DNA of 64,000 bases from Porphyrobacter sp. IPPAS B-1204 (lineage in GTDB: Bacteria > Pseudomonadota > Alphaproteobacteria > Sphingomonadales > Sphingomonadaceae): the NCBI GenBank assembly GCA_003724185.1, contig RHGM01000003.1, positions 930,001 to 994,000 of the forward strand, given 5' to 3'. The notes under the pieces were generated by a model that did not search any database, had not been told where the DNA came from, and saw nothing but the letters and a program-made list of their open reading frames with translations. Shown in pieces: positions 7,908-16,437 of this stretch. Made by a program: the position numbers and the translations under genes. Within the stretch, counting starts at the first letter, position 1. Every line of letters starts with the position of its first letter.

Positions 7908-7964
7908 GCGCGTGCGCCTAGCGGAATTGGCGGGCAGCGCCAAGGGGTGAGAGTCCTTGTTTGC

Positions 7965-8065
7965 GTGACCGCCTCCGCGGTCACGTCCTCGGTGCGTTTC
8001 CGCCGCTACGCGCCGGAGCACCTGCGGGCGCCCGGTCGGGCTTGCGGCCCGTCCGTTGGCGGGCC
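7965..8065 (+). repeat. Structured repeat, copy F (opposite orientation, diverged)
   Basis: On the plus strand: hairpin P1 GTGACCGC-CTCC-GCGGTCAC, box GTCCTCGGTGCG, spacer, CTGCGGGC, mini-hairpin P2 GCCC-GGTC-GGGC, TTGCG, hairpin P3 GGCCCG with CGGGCC. It lies between NDUFA12-like and DUF192. Unlike the other copies it does not follow a gene end in its own orientation. Confidence 0.65.
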
Positions 8066-8094
8066 GGGATCGCGCTTTACCGCCTGACCCGCGC

Positions 8095-8613
8095 TCAGTC
8101 CGGGCTATTCCAACTCACCTTATCCCCCGGCACGATGCCCAGCTCAGCCGCCCGGCCTGCACGCAGTTCCAGCACCGCGCTGGCGGGGCCGCTCGACCGC
8201 ACCGATTCGAGCGAATAGGGCACGGTGTTCGCGGCGATATTGACGATCCGTCCGTCCGGGCCGATGAAGATGATGTCGAGCGACAGCGGCGTGTTCTTCA
8301 TCCAGAAGCTGCGCACCTCAGGCGCGGCGGAGGGGAAGATCATCCCTTCATTGTCGCCGAGCGCCGTGCGGAACATCAGCCCGCGTGCCTGCGCTTCGGC
8401 GCTGGCGGCGAGTTCGACCTTGAAGGCAATCGGCTTGCCGCCGCGATCCACGGTCAGATCGATCACCTCGAGGCCCGAAACCGGATGCCGCGCCGCTTGC
8501 GCCGCCGCTACCGGGGCGGGGGTCTGCGCGCTCGCTGTGGCGCTGCCACCGGGAGAACAGGCCGCCAGTGCCCCCAAAATCAGCGCGGCACCTGCCAGCA
8601 TCTGCCTTACCAT
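8095..8613 (-). CDS. DUF192 domain lipoprotein
   Basis: A 172-residue protein with a lipoprotein signal (GAALILGALAACS). The DUF192 core begins near residue 55 (VDRGGKPIAFKVELAASAEAQARGLMFRT) and includes FWMKNTPLSLDIIFIGPDGRI, the family signature. Function is not established; the fold is a small beta barrel exported to the periplasm. It overlaps the upstream recX gene by 7 bp, so translation is probably coupled. Confidence 0.88.
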   Translation of the reverse strand: MVRQMLAGAALILGALAACSPGGSATASAQTPAPVAAAQAARHPVSGLEVIDLTVDRGGKPIAFKVELAASAEAQARGLMFRTALGDNEGMIFPSAAPEVRSFWMKNTPLSLDIIFIGPDGRIVNIAANTVPYSLESVRSSGPASAVLELRAGRAAELGIVPGDKVSWNSPD

Positions 8614-9272
8614 TGGTCCTCGATTCCTTCATCCCCGGCAGCCTCGCCGAGCCATTCCTCGATATCCTCGGGGCTTGCCGCGCCAAGGACGAAACGCACA
8701 TGCTCATACTGGTGGCCTGCGCGCAGCATTGCTGCAACGGCTTTTTCGTGGGCCTTGCGGCGGGTGAGCGCATCGCCCCCCTCCTGAGCGCCCGCGCCAT
8801 AAGGGCCGAGCCGCCGCTTGCGCGCCATCAGCGCGGCTGCGCGGCGGCTGGCGGCCTCTCCGGGCGCATGGGCCTGCCGAAGCCCCTCACCCACCCCGGC
8901 ATGGCGGAGCGTTTCCTCAACCCGCCGCGCGCCGTAACCCCGCGCACCCAGATCGCGGGCGCGCATCCGGGCGTAGGCATCGTCATCGACATATCCCAGC
9001 TCCACCAGCCGTGCGACCAGCGCGGGAATGTCGATGTCGATCGTGCGCCCTTCACCATCCTCGGCCAGCCCGCGTTCGCGCACCTTGCGGACCAGATAGC
9101 CCTCCAGCCGCGCCCCGGTGGTGGCAAAGCGGGCGGCATAATGCAGCGCCAGATCACGCAGGCTCGCTTCGCCGAGCGGGGGTTTCACCCGCTTCACGCT
9201 CCGGCGTTTCCACCCGGAATCCTCCCCGGCTTGGCGACCGGGTGATGACGAATTCGCTTTACGTGAAACCAT
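8607..9272 (-). CDS. recX: RecX family regulatory protein
   Basis: A 221-residue, Arg/Ala-rich helical protein with RecX-type repeats: LRDLALHYAARFATTGARLEGYL, LVELGYVDDDAYARMRARDL and RRVEETLRHAGV (each a three-helix unit). RecX modulates RecA filament growth. There is no recA in the window, so the gene is separated from its usual partner. Sequence similarity in this family is low, so the call rests on the LGYVDDDAYA motif, helical repeats and size. Confidence 0.82.
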   Translation of the reverse strand: MVSRKANSSSPGRQAGEDSGWKRRSVKRVKPPLGEASLRDLALHYAARFATTGARLEGYLVRKVRERGLAEDGEGRTIDIDIPALVARLVELGYVDDDAYARMRARDLGARGYGARRVEETLRHAGVGEGLRQAHAPGEAASRRAAALMARKRRLGPYGAGAQEGGDALTRRKAHEKAVAAMLRAGHQYEHVRFVLGAASPEDIEEWLGEAAGDEGIEDQW

Positions 9273-9415
9273 TTCGCCTTATTCGTGCCACTTTCCTTAT
9301 CAAATGCGGTTCATTGGACGCCGCCGGACTATGCCCGGCGACACGGGGTTATGCCAGAGCGCGTACGTGACGCCACCATGAAACGCGCCGCAAGTGACGG
9401 GTATCGTTGAAAAAT

Positions 9416-11149
9416 ATGACCGACGCCGTTTTGACGCCGACGCCGAATGATTGCGATCTGCCGCGGATTCGTGCGCAATTTGCAACCTTCAACGATGCGA
9501 TCGACTATGCCGCGCAGAGCCTGAAGGGGCTCAACTTTCACGATATGCGTGGAGAACTGGCGCGGGTCTATCCCTACTCCGAAATGCGCGAAGATGCGCT
9601 TGTCATGGCCCGCCGCCTGACCGCAGCCGGGATCGGCAAGCAAGACCGCGTCGCCCTGATCGCGGAAACCGGGGCAGAGTTTGCCGCGCTGTTCTGTGCC
9701 TGCGTCTATGTGGGCGCGTGGCCGGTGCCGCTGCCGCTGCCGACCAGCTTCGGCGGGAAGGAAAGCTTCATCGATCAGCTGGCGGTGCAGCTGATCAGCA
9801 GCGACCCCAAGATCCTGCTCTACCCCGAAGAGATCGCCGAAATGGCCTCGGCCGCTGCCGCCCGGCAGGGCTGCGAGGCGGAAAGCTGGCAGGATTTCGC
9901 CCAGCGCCCCGCGCCAGATTGCGAACTGCCCGCCGCCAGCCCGGACGATATCTGCTACCTGCAATATTCCAGCGGCTCGACCCGCTTCCCCACCGGCGTC
10001 GCCGTGACCCACCGTGCGCTGCTGCACAATCTCTATGGCCATTCGACCACGATGGAGCTGGGCGCAAATGATCGCTGCGTCAGCTGGCTGCCGTGGTATC
10101 ACGACATGGGGCTGGTCGGCTGCCTGCTGTCGCTGATCGCCAATCAGGTTTCGGGCGATTACCTGAAGCCCGACGCCTTTGCGCGCCGCCCGCTGGCGTG
10201 GCTCGACATGATCAGCCGCAATCCGGGCAACACCCTCAGCTATTCGCCGACCTTCGGTTACGACATCTGCGCCCGCCGCATCTCCAGCCAGAGCAATGTT
10301 GCCGAACGGTTTGACCTGTCGCGCTGGCGGATTGCGGGCAATGGCGCGGACATGATCCGCCCGGACGTGATGCAGAACTTCGTCAACGCCTTTGCCGAAG
10401 CGGGCTTCAAGGCGTCCAGCTTCACCCCCTCCTATGGCCTCGCCGAAGCGGTGCTGGCGGTGACAGTGATGCCGCCGGGCGAAGGCATCCGCGTCGAACT
10501 GGTCGAGGAAGAGCGCCTGTCCGGCGCGCCGCGCGATCTGTCGCGCCCCGCCCGTTACCGCGCCATCGTCAATTGCGGCAAGCCGCTGCCTGACATGGAC
10601 GTGGCGATCCGCGGTGAGGACGAAAAGCCTCGCGGCGATCACCAGATCGGCAAGGTGTGGTGCCGCGGTCCATCCGTGATGCACTCCTATTTCCGCAACC
10701 CCGAAGCGACCGGCGATTGCCTTGTCGACGGCTGGCTCGACACAGGCGACATGGGCTACACCGCCAATGGCTATCTGTTCATCGTCGGCCGGGCGAAGGA
10801 CATGATCATCATCAACGGCAAGAACCACTGGCCGCAGGATATCGAATGGGCGGTAGAACAGCTTCCGGGCTTCAACCACGGCGATATCGCGGCCTTCTCC
10901 ATCGAGATGGAGAACGGCGAGGAAGCGCCCGCCGTGCTGGTGCATTGCAAGGTCAGCGATCCCGAAGAGCGCGTCCGCCTGCGCGACCAGATCGCCGACA
11001 AGGTGCGGTCTGTCACGGGCATGAGCTGCATCGTCGAACTCGTCCCCCCGCGCACCCTGCCGCGCACGTCATCGGGCAAGCTCAGCCGCGCCAAGGCGAA
11101 GAAGCTGTATCTGGCGGGCGAGATCGTGCCGATCTATCTGGCGGCCTAG
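9416..11149 (+). CDS. Fatty acyl-AMP ligase (FAAL)
   Basis: A protein of 577 residues in the ANL adenylating superfamily. The P-loop is YLQYSSGSTRFPTGV; the segment SPTFGYDICARRI is the FAAL hallmark; the A8-type GWLDTGDMGY and the C-terminal lysine motif RTSSGKLSRAK are intact. FAALs activate fatty acids to acyl-AMP for transfer to an acyl-carrier protein of a PKS, NRPS or lipid pathway rather than to CoA. No carrier protein or synthase lies next to it. The ATG at 9416 is preferred; an in-frame TTG at 9407 is the alternative. The 140 bp upstream hold no clear promoter. Confidence 0.9.
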   Translation: MTDAVLTPTPNDCDLPRIRAQFATFNDAIDYAAQSLKGLNFHDMRGELARVYPYSEMREDALVMARRLTAAGIGKQDRVALIAETGAEFAALFCACVYVGAWPVPLPLPTSFGGKESFIDQLAVQLISSDPKILLYPEEIAEMASAAAARQGCEAESWQDFAQRPAPDCELPAASPDDICYLQYSSGSTRFPTGVAVTHRALLHNLYGHSTTMELGANDRCVSWLPWYHDMGLVGCLLSLIANQVSGDYLKPDAFARRPLAWLDMISRNPGNTLSYSPTFGYDICARRISSQSNVAERFDLSRWRIAGNGADMIRPDVMQNFVNAFAEAGFKASSFTPSYGLAEAVLAVTVMPPGEGIRVELVEEERLSGAPRDLSRPARYRAIVNCGKPLPDMDVAIRGEDEKPRGDHQIGKVWCRGPSVMHSYFRNPEATGDCLVDGWLDTGDMGYTANGYLFIVGRAKDMIIINGKNHWPQDIEWAVEQLPGFNHGDIAAFSIEMENGEEAPAVLVHCKVSDPEERVRLRDQIADKVRSVTGMSCIVELVPPRTLPRTSSGKLSRAKAKKLYLAGEIVPIYLAA

Positions 11150-11152
11150 GCG

Positions 11153-12166
11153 TTACGACCCCGGCACTGGCTCCGGCGGTGCCAAGACGATACCGCTCTG
11201 CGCGAGGACGGCTTGCGGGTCCTTGAACCGCAGCAGCTCGCGGATCGCCGTGCGCCGGTCGGGTGAATTGGCAACATAGCCCGCAGCGATCTGCATCCCG
11301 ACCCAGTATCCCAGTTCGTCGGGCCAGCCTTCGGGTGCGCTCCCGGCATTGCCGATCCAGCGGCGCAGGGCATCGTAACGCTCCCGCTCGCCAAGCGCGG
11401 CATTGCCGGCGGTCGCAACGTCGCGGGCAAATTCGGCCCAGACGAAATCCGCGCGCGCCTCGGCCCAGGCGTTGCGTTCGGGGTGCGGGATTTCACCCGT
11501 CACCAACAGCGCCAGATAATCGGCGGTGCCCTCGGCAATCGCGCTGGCAAGGAGGGGGTCGCGTTCAAGCCGGCTGCGGTCGAGCCGCTGGAAGGAATGC
11601 ACCGTTTCGTGGGCGTAGAAGCTGCGCATCAGGCGGCGGAAGGCGGCTTCGTCAGGTGCCATGCGGCAGAGCACCTCAAGGCCCAGCACCTGCATATCGG
11701 CCTGCGCAGTTCCGCCACTATTGCCGGCACCGAACACCATCGCAATGCGCGGCAAAGGCAGGTCGGGCAGCAGCCCGCGATAGGCGAGATAGATCGCCCG
11801 CAAGTCGGGCTCGGTGCCGCGCACCCACGGCAGACAGCGGGTGATTGCATCGCGATAGCCTTCGGGATCGCGGGCAATTGTCGCGGCGAGATGCTCCGCA
11901 TTCTTTATGCGGCCGGGAGTAAAGATGGTGACCGCACGGCCCGCCGGGTCGAGATAGCGCTGCTGTATCTGCGCCGCGTCGGGGGCGCCTGCGGTTTGCT
12001 CGAAAAGCGCCGCAAAGCGGATCGCATCGTCAAGCTCGACCTCAGCAGTCAGCGGATCGACCCTCTCGCCTTCGCTCGTCGCGCCGAGCGGCATCGCCAG
12101 TGCCAGTGCCAGTGCCAGTGCCAGTGCCGCAAACCCGCGCAGACCGGCTTTCGCCCACCTTTCCAT
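11153..12166 (-). CDS. Secreted HExxH zinc metallopeptidase-like protein
   Basis: A 337-residue protein with a signal peptide whose hydrophobic core is a run of Leu-Ala repeats (FAALALALALALAMPLG). HETVH at 186-190 followed by E212 in AEGTADYLALL gives HExxH plus a downstream glutamate, the zinc-ligand layout of gluzincins such as DUF2268 proteases. No known domain was recognised outside this motif. It is likely a periplasmic or secreted peptidase of unknown substrate. It converges with the FAAL gene, with only 3 bp between the two stops. Confidence 0.7.
   Translation of the reverse strand: MERWAKAGLRGFAALALALALALAMPLGATSEGERVDPLTAEVELDDAIRFAALFEQTAGAPDAAQIQQRYLDPAGRAVTIFTPGRIKNAEHLAATIARDPEGYRDAITRCLPWVRGTEPDLRAIYLAYRGLLPDLPLPRIAMVFGAGNSGGTAQADMQVLGLEVLCRMAPDEAAFRRLMRSFYAHETVHSFQRLDRSRLERDPLLASAIAEGTADYLALLVTGEIPHPERNAWAEARADFVWAEFARDVATAGNAALGERERYDALRRWIGNAGSAPEGWPDELGYWVGMQIAAGYVANSPDRRTAIRELLRFKDPQAVLAQSGIVLAPPEPVPGS
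12096..12128 (-). repeat. Hexanucleotide microsatellite in a signal-peptide region
   Basis: Five perfect tandem copies of GCCAGT plus a partial GCC (33 bp). On the coding strand it reads as GCA CTG repeats and encodes the Leu-Ala core of the signal peptide of the HExxH protease. Unit number changes keep the frame. Confidence 0.95.
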
Positions 12167-12184
12167 GACAAGCCCCCTTTTTTC

Positions 12185-13696
12185 CTACTCCTCGGCCCAT
12201 TCGGCGCGCAAAACGCCGGGGGCGCTGCGCAGGGTGACCGCGATGCCTTGCCCGCGCAAGGCCTCGGCGGCGGCCTCGGCCTCGGCCGCCGGGCCGGTCA
12301 GCACCACGCCGCGATCCAGCCGCTGCGCTGCCCAGCCGGTCAGGGCCAGCGCCGCCGCGCCCGCATCGGTGGGCTCCCCGTCATCAAAGGCAATGCTTGC
12401 CGGAAGCGCGCCCGGCGGCGGGATCAGTTCGATGGTCCAGTCCGGCTCGCTCGCCGCGATGCGCCCTTCCAGCGCGCGGTAAGTGACAAGATCCGCCCCC
12501 GCCAGCCGCTTGGCCCGCACCAGAGCGCGGCGGCGGTTGCGGTCGATCAGCACGTCGTCTTCCGGAACGCCCGCTGCCAGTGACAGGCGCAGCGCCAGCG
12601 CCTGCAATCGCTCGGTCGCAGCAGCCTCCTCCCGCGCGCGGGCGGCAGACAGCTGCGCCCGCTGCGCAGCGCCCGCGCCGGTTTCGGTCTGCGACTGCGT
12701 CAGCGTCAGCTCCACCGGACGGCCCAGCCGCCGCAGCAGGGCGCGCTTGATGTCGGCCTCGGCGTCGGGGCGGATCACGGGGGTGAAGATGATCGCGCTG
12801 ACATCGACGGGGCTGGCGGCAAAGTCGATCTCCAGCGCATCGAGCTGCGCCGGGCGTTCGAATTCGTCGCGGATGGCGTCGCTGACGATGCGCTGCGCGT
12901 TGGTTTCCCATGCGATCTGTTGCAGCGAAAAGCCCAGCGGCACGGCCAGCGCGATGAACACCACCGCCACGGCGATGTTCTGGAACATGGTGTTGCGCGC
13001 GCTCAGCGAATTGCGGAAGCCATACAGTTTGGCCATCGCGAAGGCGGTCAGCGCGATGGTGATGAAGTTGGTGACGAACAGCAGCAGCGCGCCGGAAAAC
13101 ACCGTCCAGTTCCACGTCGCCAGCCCGAAACCGACCACGGCCAGCGGCGGCATCAGGGCGGTGGCGATGGCCACGCCGACAATCGCGCCCTCGCGCCCGC
13201 GGATCATCGCATATGCTCCGGCAAGGGCCGAAAACAGCGCCACGAACAGATCGAACAGATTGGGCCGGGTGCGCGCCGCGATTTCCGTGGTGATGGTCTG
13301 GATCGGCGAAAAGAACACGAGCACCGCACAAAGCAGCACCGCCATCGCGCTGCCCAGCGCCAGTGTCAGCACCGACCGCTTGAGCCAGTCCCAGTCCCCG
13401 ATCGCCAGCGCAAAGCCCAGCCCCATGATCGGCCCCATCAGGGGCGACAGCAGCATCGCACCGATCACCACCGCCGGCGAAGACAGCAGCAGGCCGAGGA
13501 TCGCGATCCCGCCGCTCATCGCGGTCATGAACAGGTAGTGTTCGGACAGCTTGCCGTCCTCGCGGCGGCGTTCGGTCACTTCGGCCTGATCGATCTGGCC
13601 GATGACGTGCACCGTCCACCATTCGCGCACCTCGTCCAGCGTCTTTCGCAGCACGCTCACATCGGACGGGGCGGCGGGGCCGGAAGGTTCATTCAT
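12185..13696 (-). CDS. DUF389 (TIGR00341) membrane protein
   Basis: A 503-residue protein. The N-terminal two thirds is a DUF389 membrane domain: HYLFMTAMSGGIAILGLLL, VVIGAMLLSPLMGPIMGLGFAL, VGVAIATALMPPLAVVGFGLA and NFITIALTAFAMA span helices, with the conserved LSPLMGPI and ALMPPLA motifs. The C-terminal part from about residue 270 is soluble and Ala-rich. Function is unknown; the membrane part resembles a transporter. The start at 13696 (MNEPSG) fits the family better than the longer frame. It is divergent from telA. Confidence 0.85.
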   Translation of the reverse strand: MNEPSGPAAPSDVSVLRKTLDEVREWWTVHVIGQIDQAEVTERRREDGKLSEHYLFMTAMSGGIAILGLLLSSPAVVIGAMLLSPLMGPIMGLGFALAIGDWDWLKRSVLTLALGSAMAVLLCAVLVFFSPIQTITTEIAARTRPNLFDLFVALFSALAGAYAMIRGREGAIVGVAIATALMPPLAVVGFGLATWNWTVFSGALLLFVTNFITIALTAFAMAKLYGFRNSLSARNTMFQNIAVAVVFIALAVPLGFSLQQIAWETNAQRIVSDAIRDEFERPAQLDALEIDFAASPVDVSAIIFTPVIRPDAEADIKRALLRRLGRPVELTLTQSQTETGAGAAQRAQLSAARAREEAAATERLQALALRLSLAAGVPEDDVLIDRNRRRALVRAKRLAGADLVTYRALEGRIAASEPDWTIELIPPPGALPASIAFDDGEPTDAGAAALALTGWAAQRLDRGVVLTGPAAEAEAAAEALRGQGIAVTLRSAPGVLRAEWAEE

Positions 13697-13799
13697 CACA
13701 CAGGCCTCACCAATTCCACGGGATTTCCCGCGATAGCCCGCCACACCGCCCCTTGCCAAGCGTGCGCGCTCAGCCGGCTTGTGGCGGTGGACGCGGGGG

Positions 13800-13855
13800 G
13801 CCTTTCACAGCTACCATGCGGCAGGCCGCTTGAAAGGCGTGTTTTAGATCACTAA
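13800..13855. promoter_or_regulatory. Inverted repeats in the DUF389/telA divergent promoter region
   Basis: An 8-bp inverted repeat GCCTTTCA (13800-13807) and TGAAAGGC (13831-13838), followed by TTAG-ATCA-CTAA (13844-13855), about 60 bp before telA. Either could be an operator shared by the divergent genes. No regulator gene lies beside it. Confidence 0.3.
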
Positions 13856-13912
13856 TACAGTCAAATTGGCGCCGCGCGCGTTGCGCCGGAAGTGAGGGAG
13901 CACTAGGCAGGC

Positions 13913-15130
13913 ATGAGCACCGAAACCACAACGGCAACCGCGACCGCGACCCCGTTCTCGCTGACCCCGCCCGATCCGGTACCGCAGGTTGCGCCCGAAC
14001 AGGCCATCGGGCTGGTGCCGGTCACCACCGAACAGAAGTCCAAGCTCGACACCAAGGTTGATGCCTTTGTGAACGAGTTGGTCGCGGTCGATGCCAATTC
14101 GCCCCAGTTCGGCGAGAAGGTCGACCAGATCACCCGCATGGGCCAGGAACAGATCCGCGCTGCCGCCGCGATGTCGAACCGCTTTCTCGATCGTCCGGTG
14201 CGGGCGATGGACGGCGATGGCACGGTGGGCAAGGATCTGGCCGAACTGCGCCGCACGGTCGAAGACCTCGATCCGGGCCGCAAGGGCAAGCTTTCAGGGC
14301 CGCGCAAGATCCTCGGCATCATCCCGTTCGGCAACAAGCTGAAGAACTATTTCGACAGCTACACCTCCGCGCAGGGCCATATTTCCTCGATCCTTCAGCG
14401 GCTGGAAAGCGGCAAGAAGGAACTCCACCTCGATAATGCCGCGATTGATACCGAACGCCAGAAGCTGTGGGCGGCGATGGGCGAGCTGGAGCAGATGATC
14501 CACATCGCCAAGACGCTGGATGCGCGGCTTGAGGCCAAGGCACTGGAGCTCGACAGCTCCGATCCGGCCAAGGCCAAAGCCTTGCGCGAATCTGCGCTGT
14601 TCTATGTCCGCCAGCGCACGCAGGACTTGCTGACCCAGATGGCGGTGAGCGTGCAGGGCTACCTTGCGCTTGATCTGGTGAAGAAGAACAATGTCGAACT
14701 GGTGAAGGGTGTCGACCGCGCTTCGACGACCACCGTGGGCGCGCTGCGCACTGCGGTGACGGTCGCGCAGGCGATGACCAACCAGCGGCTGGTGCTGGGG
14801 CAGATCACCGCGCTCAACAAGACCACCAGCGACATCATCGATTCGACCAGCACGCTGCTGCGCGAACAGACCGCGCAGATCCACGAACAGGCGGCGTCCT
14901 CCACCATCCCGCTGGAAACGCTGCAACGCGCCTTCCAGAACATCTATGACACGATGGACGAGGTCGACAATTTCAAGGTCCGCGCACTGGATTCGATGAA
15001 GCAGACCGTGACCACGCTCAGTGCCGAGGTCGAGAAGTCCAAGGGCTATATCGCCCGCGCCGAAGGTCAGGCGCAGGCGCAGGCCAAGGTCGCATCGCAG
15101 ACGCCGTCGCTGCTGGCGCTGGATAGCTGA
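13913..15130 (+). CDS. telA: Toxic anion resistance protein TelA
   Basis: A 405-residue soluble, helical protein of the TelA/KlaA family. Recognisable parts are LDRPVRAMDG near residue 100, KLSGPRKILGIIPFGNKLKNYFDSY and the long helical region ending in ETLQRAFQNIYDTMDEVDNFKVRAL. TelA was linked to tellurite resistance on plasmids, but its biochemical role is unclear; chromosomal copies are often next to XpaC-like proteins. Here the next gene starts in the TGATG overlap, so the pair is translationally coupled. Confidence 0.92.
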   Translation: MSTETTTATATATPFSLTPPDPVPQVAPEQAIGLVPVTTEQKSKLDTKVDAFVNELVAVDANSPQFGEKVDQITRMGQEQIRAAAAMSNRFLDRPVRAMDGDGTVGKDLAELRRTVEDLDPGRKGKLSGPRKILGIIPFGNKLKNYFDSYTSAQGHISSILQRLESGKKELHLDNAAIDTERQKLWAAMGELEQMIHIAKTLDARLEAKALELDSSDPAKAKALRESALFYVRQRTQDLLTQMAVSVQGYLALDLVKKNNVELVKGVDRASTTTVGALRTAVTVAQAMTNQRLVLGQITALNKTTSDIIDSTSTLLREQTAQIHEQAASSTIPLETLQRAFQNIYDTMDEVDNFKVRALDSMKQTVTTLSAEVEKSKGYIARAEGQAQAQAKVASQTPSLLALDS

Positions 15131-15948
15131 TGGCTGACAGCACCCGCGATTCCGACCGTATCCTGCGCGAGGCCAAGACCAGCCTCGCCGTGCAGCGCGA
15201 GGGCGGCACCCATCGGCCCGGCCCGCGCAGCATCGGCAAGGGTTCGGCGGAGCTCAAGCTGAAAGGCCTGCTCAAGCGCGTGCGCAACATCGCCATCGCG
15301 GTGGTGGCAATCTGGATCGGAGCGGGAATTTTCAGCGCGGTCGTCGGGCCGCTGCTGTTCTGGGGCGTGATGGCCACGCTGGTTGCCACCGTGGTTGCGG
15401 TTGGCGTCCTCGGGTTTTTTCCCAAGGTGAAGGTGCCCAAGCGGGCGGAGCTCTCGTTGGGCAACCCGCAGCAGATGGTCGCCCGCACCGAATTGTGGCT
15501 GGAGGCGCAGCGCCCCGCCCTGCCCCCTCCGGCGCAGGTGTTGATCGATCAGCTGGGCGTGCAATTGGATGCGCTCGGCCTGCAACTGAAGGGCCTGGGT
15601 GACAACGAGCCGGCGATGGCCGAAGTGCGCGAGCTGGTGGGCGAATACATCCCCGAAACCATCGACAACTACCGCAAGATCCCCGCGCACCTCCGCAGCG
15701 AGGAACACGCCGGAAAGACGGCCGACCAGCGCTTGACGGAAAGCCTCACCAAGCTGTCGGGCGAGGTTGACCGCGTGACGCGGCGGCTGGCCGAAGGCGC
15801 GCTCGATGATCTGGCGATCAAGAGCCGCTATCTCGAATACCGCTATGGCGGGGCCGAGGCGCTGGAGGATATGCGCGACAACGGGATGCCCGACACCGGC
15901 GTGCCGCTGCCCGATTTTTCGGTGCAGCCCGCCAAACAGGAGCGCTAG
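15130..15948 (+). CDS. XpaC-like membrane protein linked to TelA
   Basis: A 272-residue protein with two adjacent membrane helices (IAIAVVAIWIGAGIFSAVVG and LLFWGVMATLVATVVAVGVLGF, about residues 55-98) and a soluble C-terminal half with helical segments. Position after telA and this architecture fit the XpaC/5-bromo-4-chloroindolyl phosphate hydrolysis family, which co-occurs with TelA. The ATG overlaps the telA stop. It probably anchors TelA-related activity at the membrane; this is inference. Confidence 0.6.
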   Translation: MADSTRDSDRILREAKTSLAVQREGGTHRPGPRSIGKGSAELKLKGLLKRVRNIAIAVVAIWIGAGIFSAVVGPLLFWGVMATLVATVVAVGVLGFFPKVKVPKRAELSLGNPQQMVARTELWLEAQRPALPPPAQVLIDQLGVQLDALGLQLKGLGDNEPAMAEVRELVGEYIPETIDNYRKIPAHLRSEEHAGKTADQRLTESLTKLSGEVDRVTRRLAEGALDDLAIKSRYLEYRYGGAEALEDMRDNGMPDTGVPLPDFSVQPAKQER

Positions 15949-15951
15949 GCC

Positions 15952-16251
15952 ATGCGCGTCACCCTTCCCCACGATCTGCCCAAGGACGAAGTGCGCCGCC
16001 GGATGCGCGCCCATGCCGACGAGATCGCGGGCTTCTTCCCGCCCGGTCTGGCCCGCGTAACCACGGGCTGGCCCAGCGATGACCGCATGGACATCACCGC
16101 CGAGGTGATGGGCATGAGCATCCCCGGCGGGGTGGATCTGCGTGAAGGCGAGGTGGTGATCTCGATGGATCTGCCGCTGCTGCTCAGCGTGATGAAGGGG
16201 CCGCTGGAGGCAGCGGTGAAGAAAGAAGGCGGGCGGCTGCTCGCCCCCTGA
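15952..16251 (+). CDS. Polyhydroxyalkanoic acid system family protein
   Basis: A 99-residue protein with the PHA_gran_rgn pattern: an N-terminal LPHDLPKDEVRRRMRAHADEIAGFF helix and a strand-rich centre with a hydrophobic stretch VVISMDLPLLLSVMKGPLEAAVK near the end. It starts 3 bp after the XpaC-like gene, so it belongs to the telA operon. Family members are associated with polyhydroxyalkanoate gene clusters; no PHA synthase is present in this window. Confidence 0.75.
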   Translation: MRVTLPHDLPKDEVRRRMRAHADEIAGFFPPGLARVTTGWPSDDRMDITAEVMGMSIPGGVDLREGEVVISMDLPLLLSVMKGPLEAAVKKEGGRLLAP

Positions 16252-16320
16252 TCGGGTCGCTCCAATCCGGCGCAGTCCGTCACAGGGACAGCGCGGTTCC
16301 GTTTGCCAAGCACCTGCCTA

Positions 16321-16342
16321 TGTGTCATATTATTTGGACACA
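16321..16342. promoter_or_regulatory. PpsR/CrtJ-like palindrome upstream of heme oxygenase-phytochrome operon
   Basis: TGTGTC-N10-GACACA, a perfect 6-bp inverted repeat that contains TGTC-N10-GACA, the TGT-N12-ACA pattern bound by PpsR/CrtJ regulators of anoxygenic phototrophs. It sits 96 bp before the heme oxygenase start in an AT-rich stretch of an otherwise GC-rich genome, as expected for a promoter. The regulator itself is not in the window. Confidence 0.5.
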
Positions 16343-16437
16343 AATTTATGCCTAAATTGCCTTACACTCGGGCCTATCGCCCCGGATAACACGGCAGTTC
16401 GGCTGCTGGGCCGATTCGGGCGGGAAGGACGGGTGAC

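Noticed and set aside
9378..9410. A 10-codon ATG-to-TGA frame just before the fatty acyl-AMP ligase
   Set aside because: It could be a leader peptide, but there is no clear ribosome-binding site and no amino-acid bias that would suggest attenuation.
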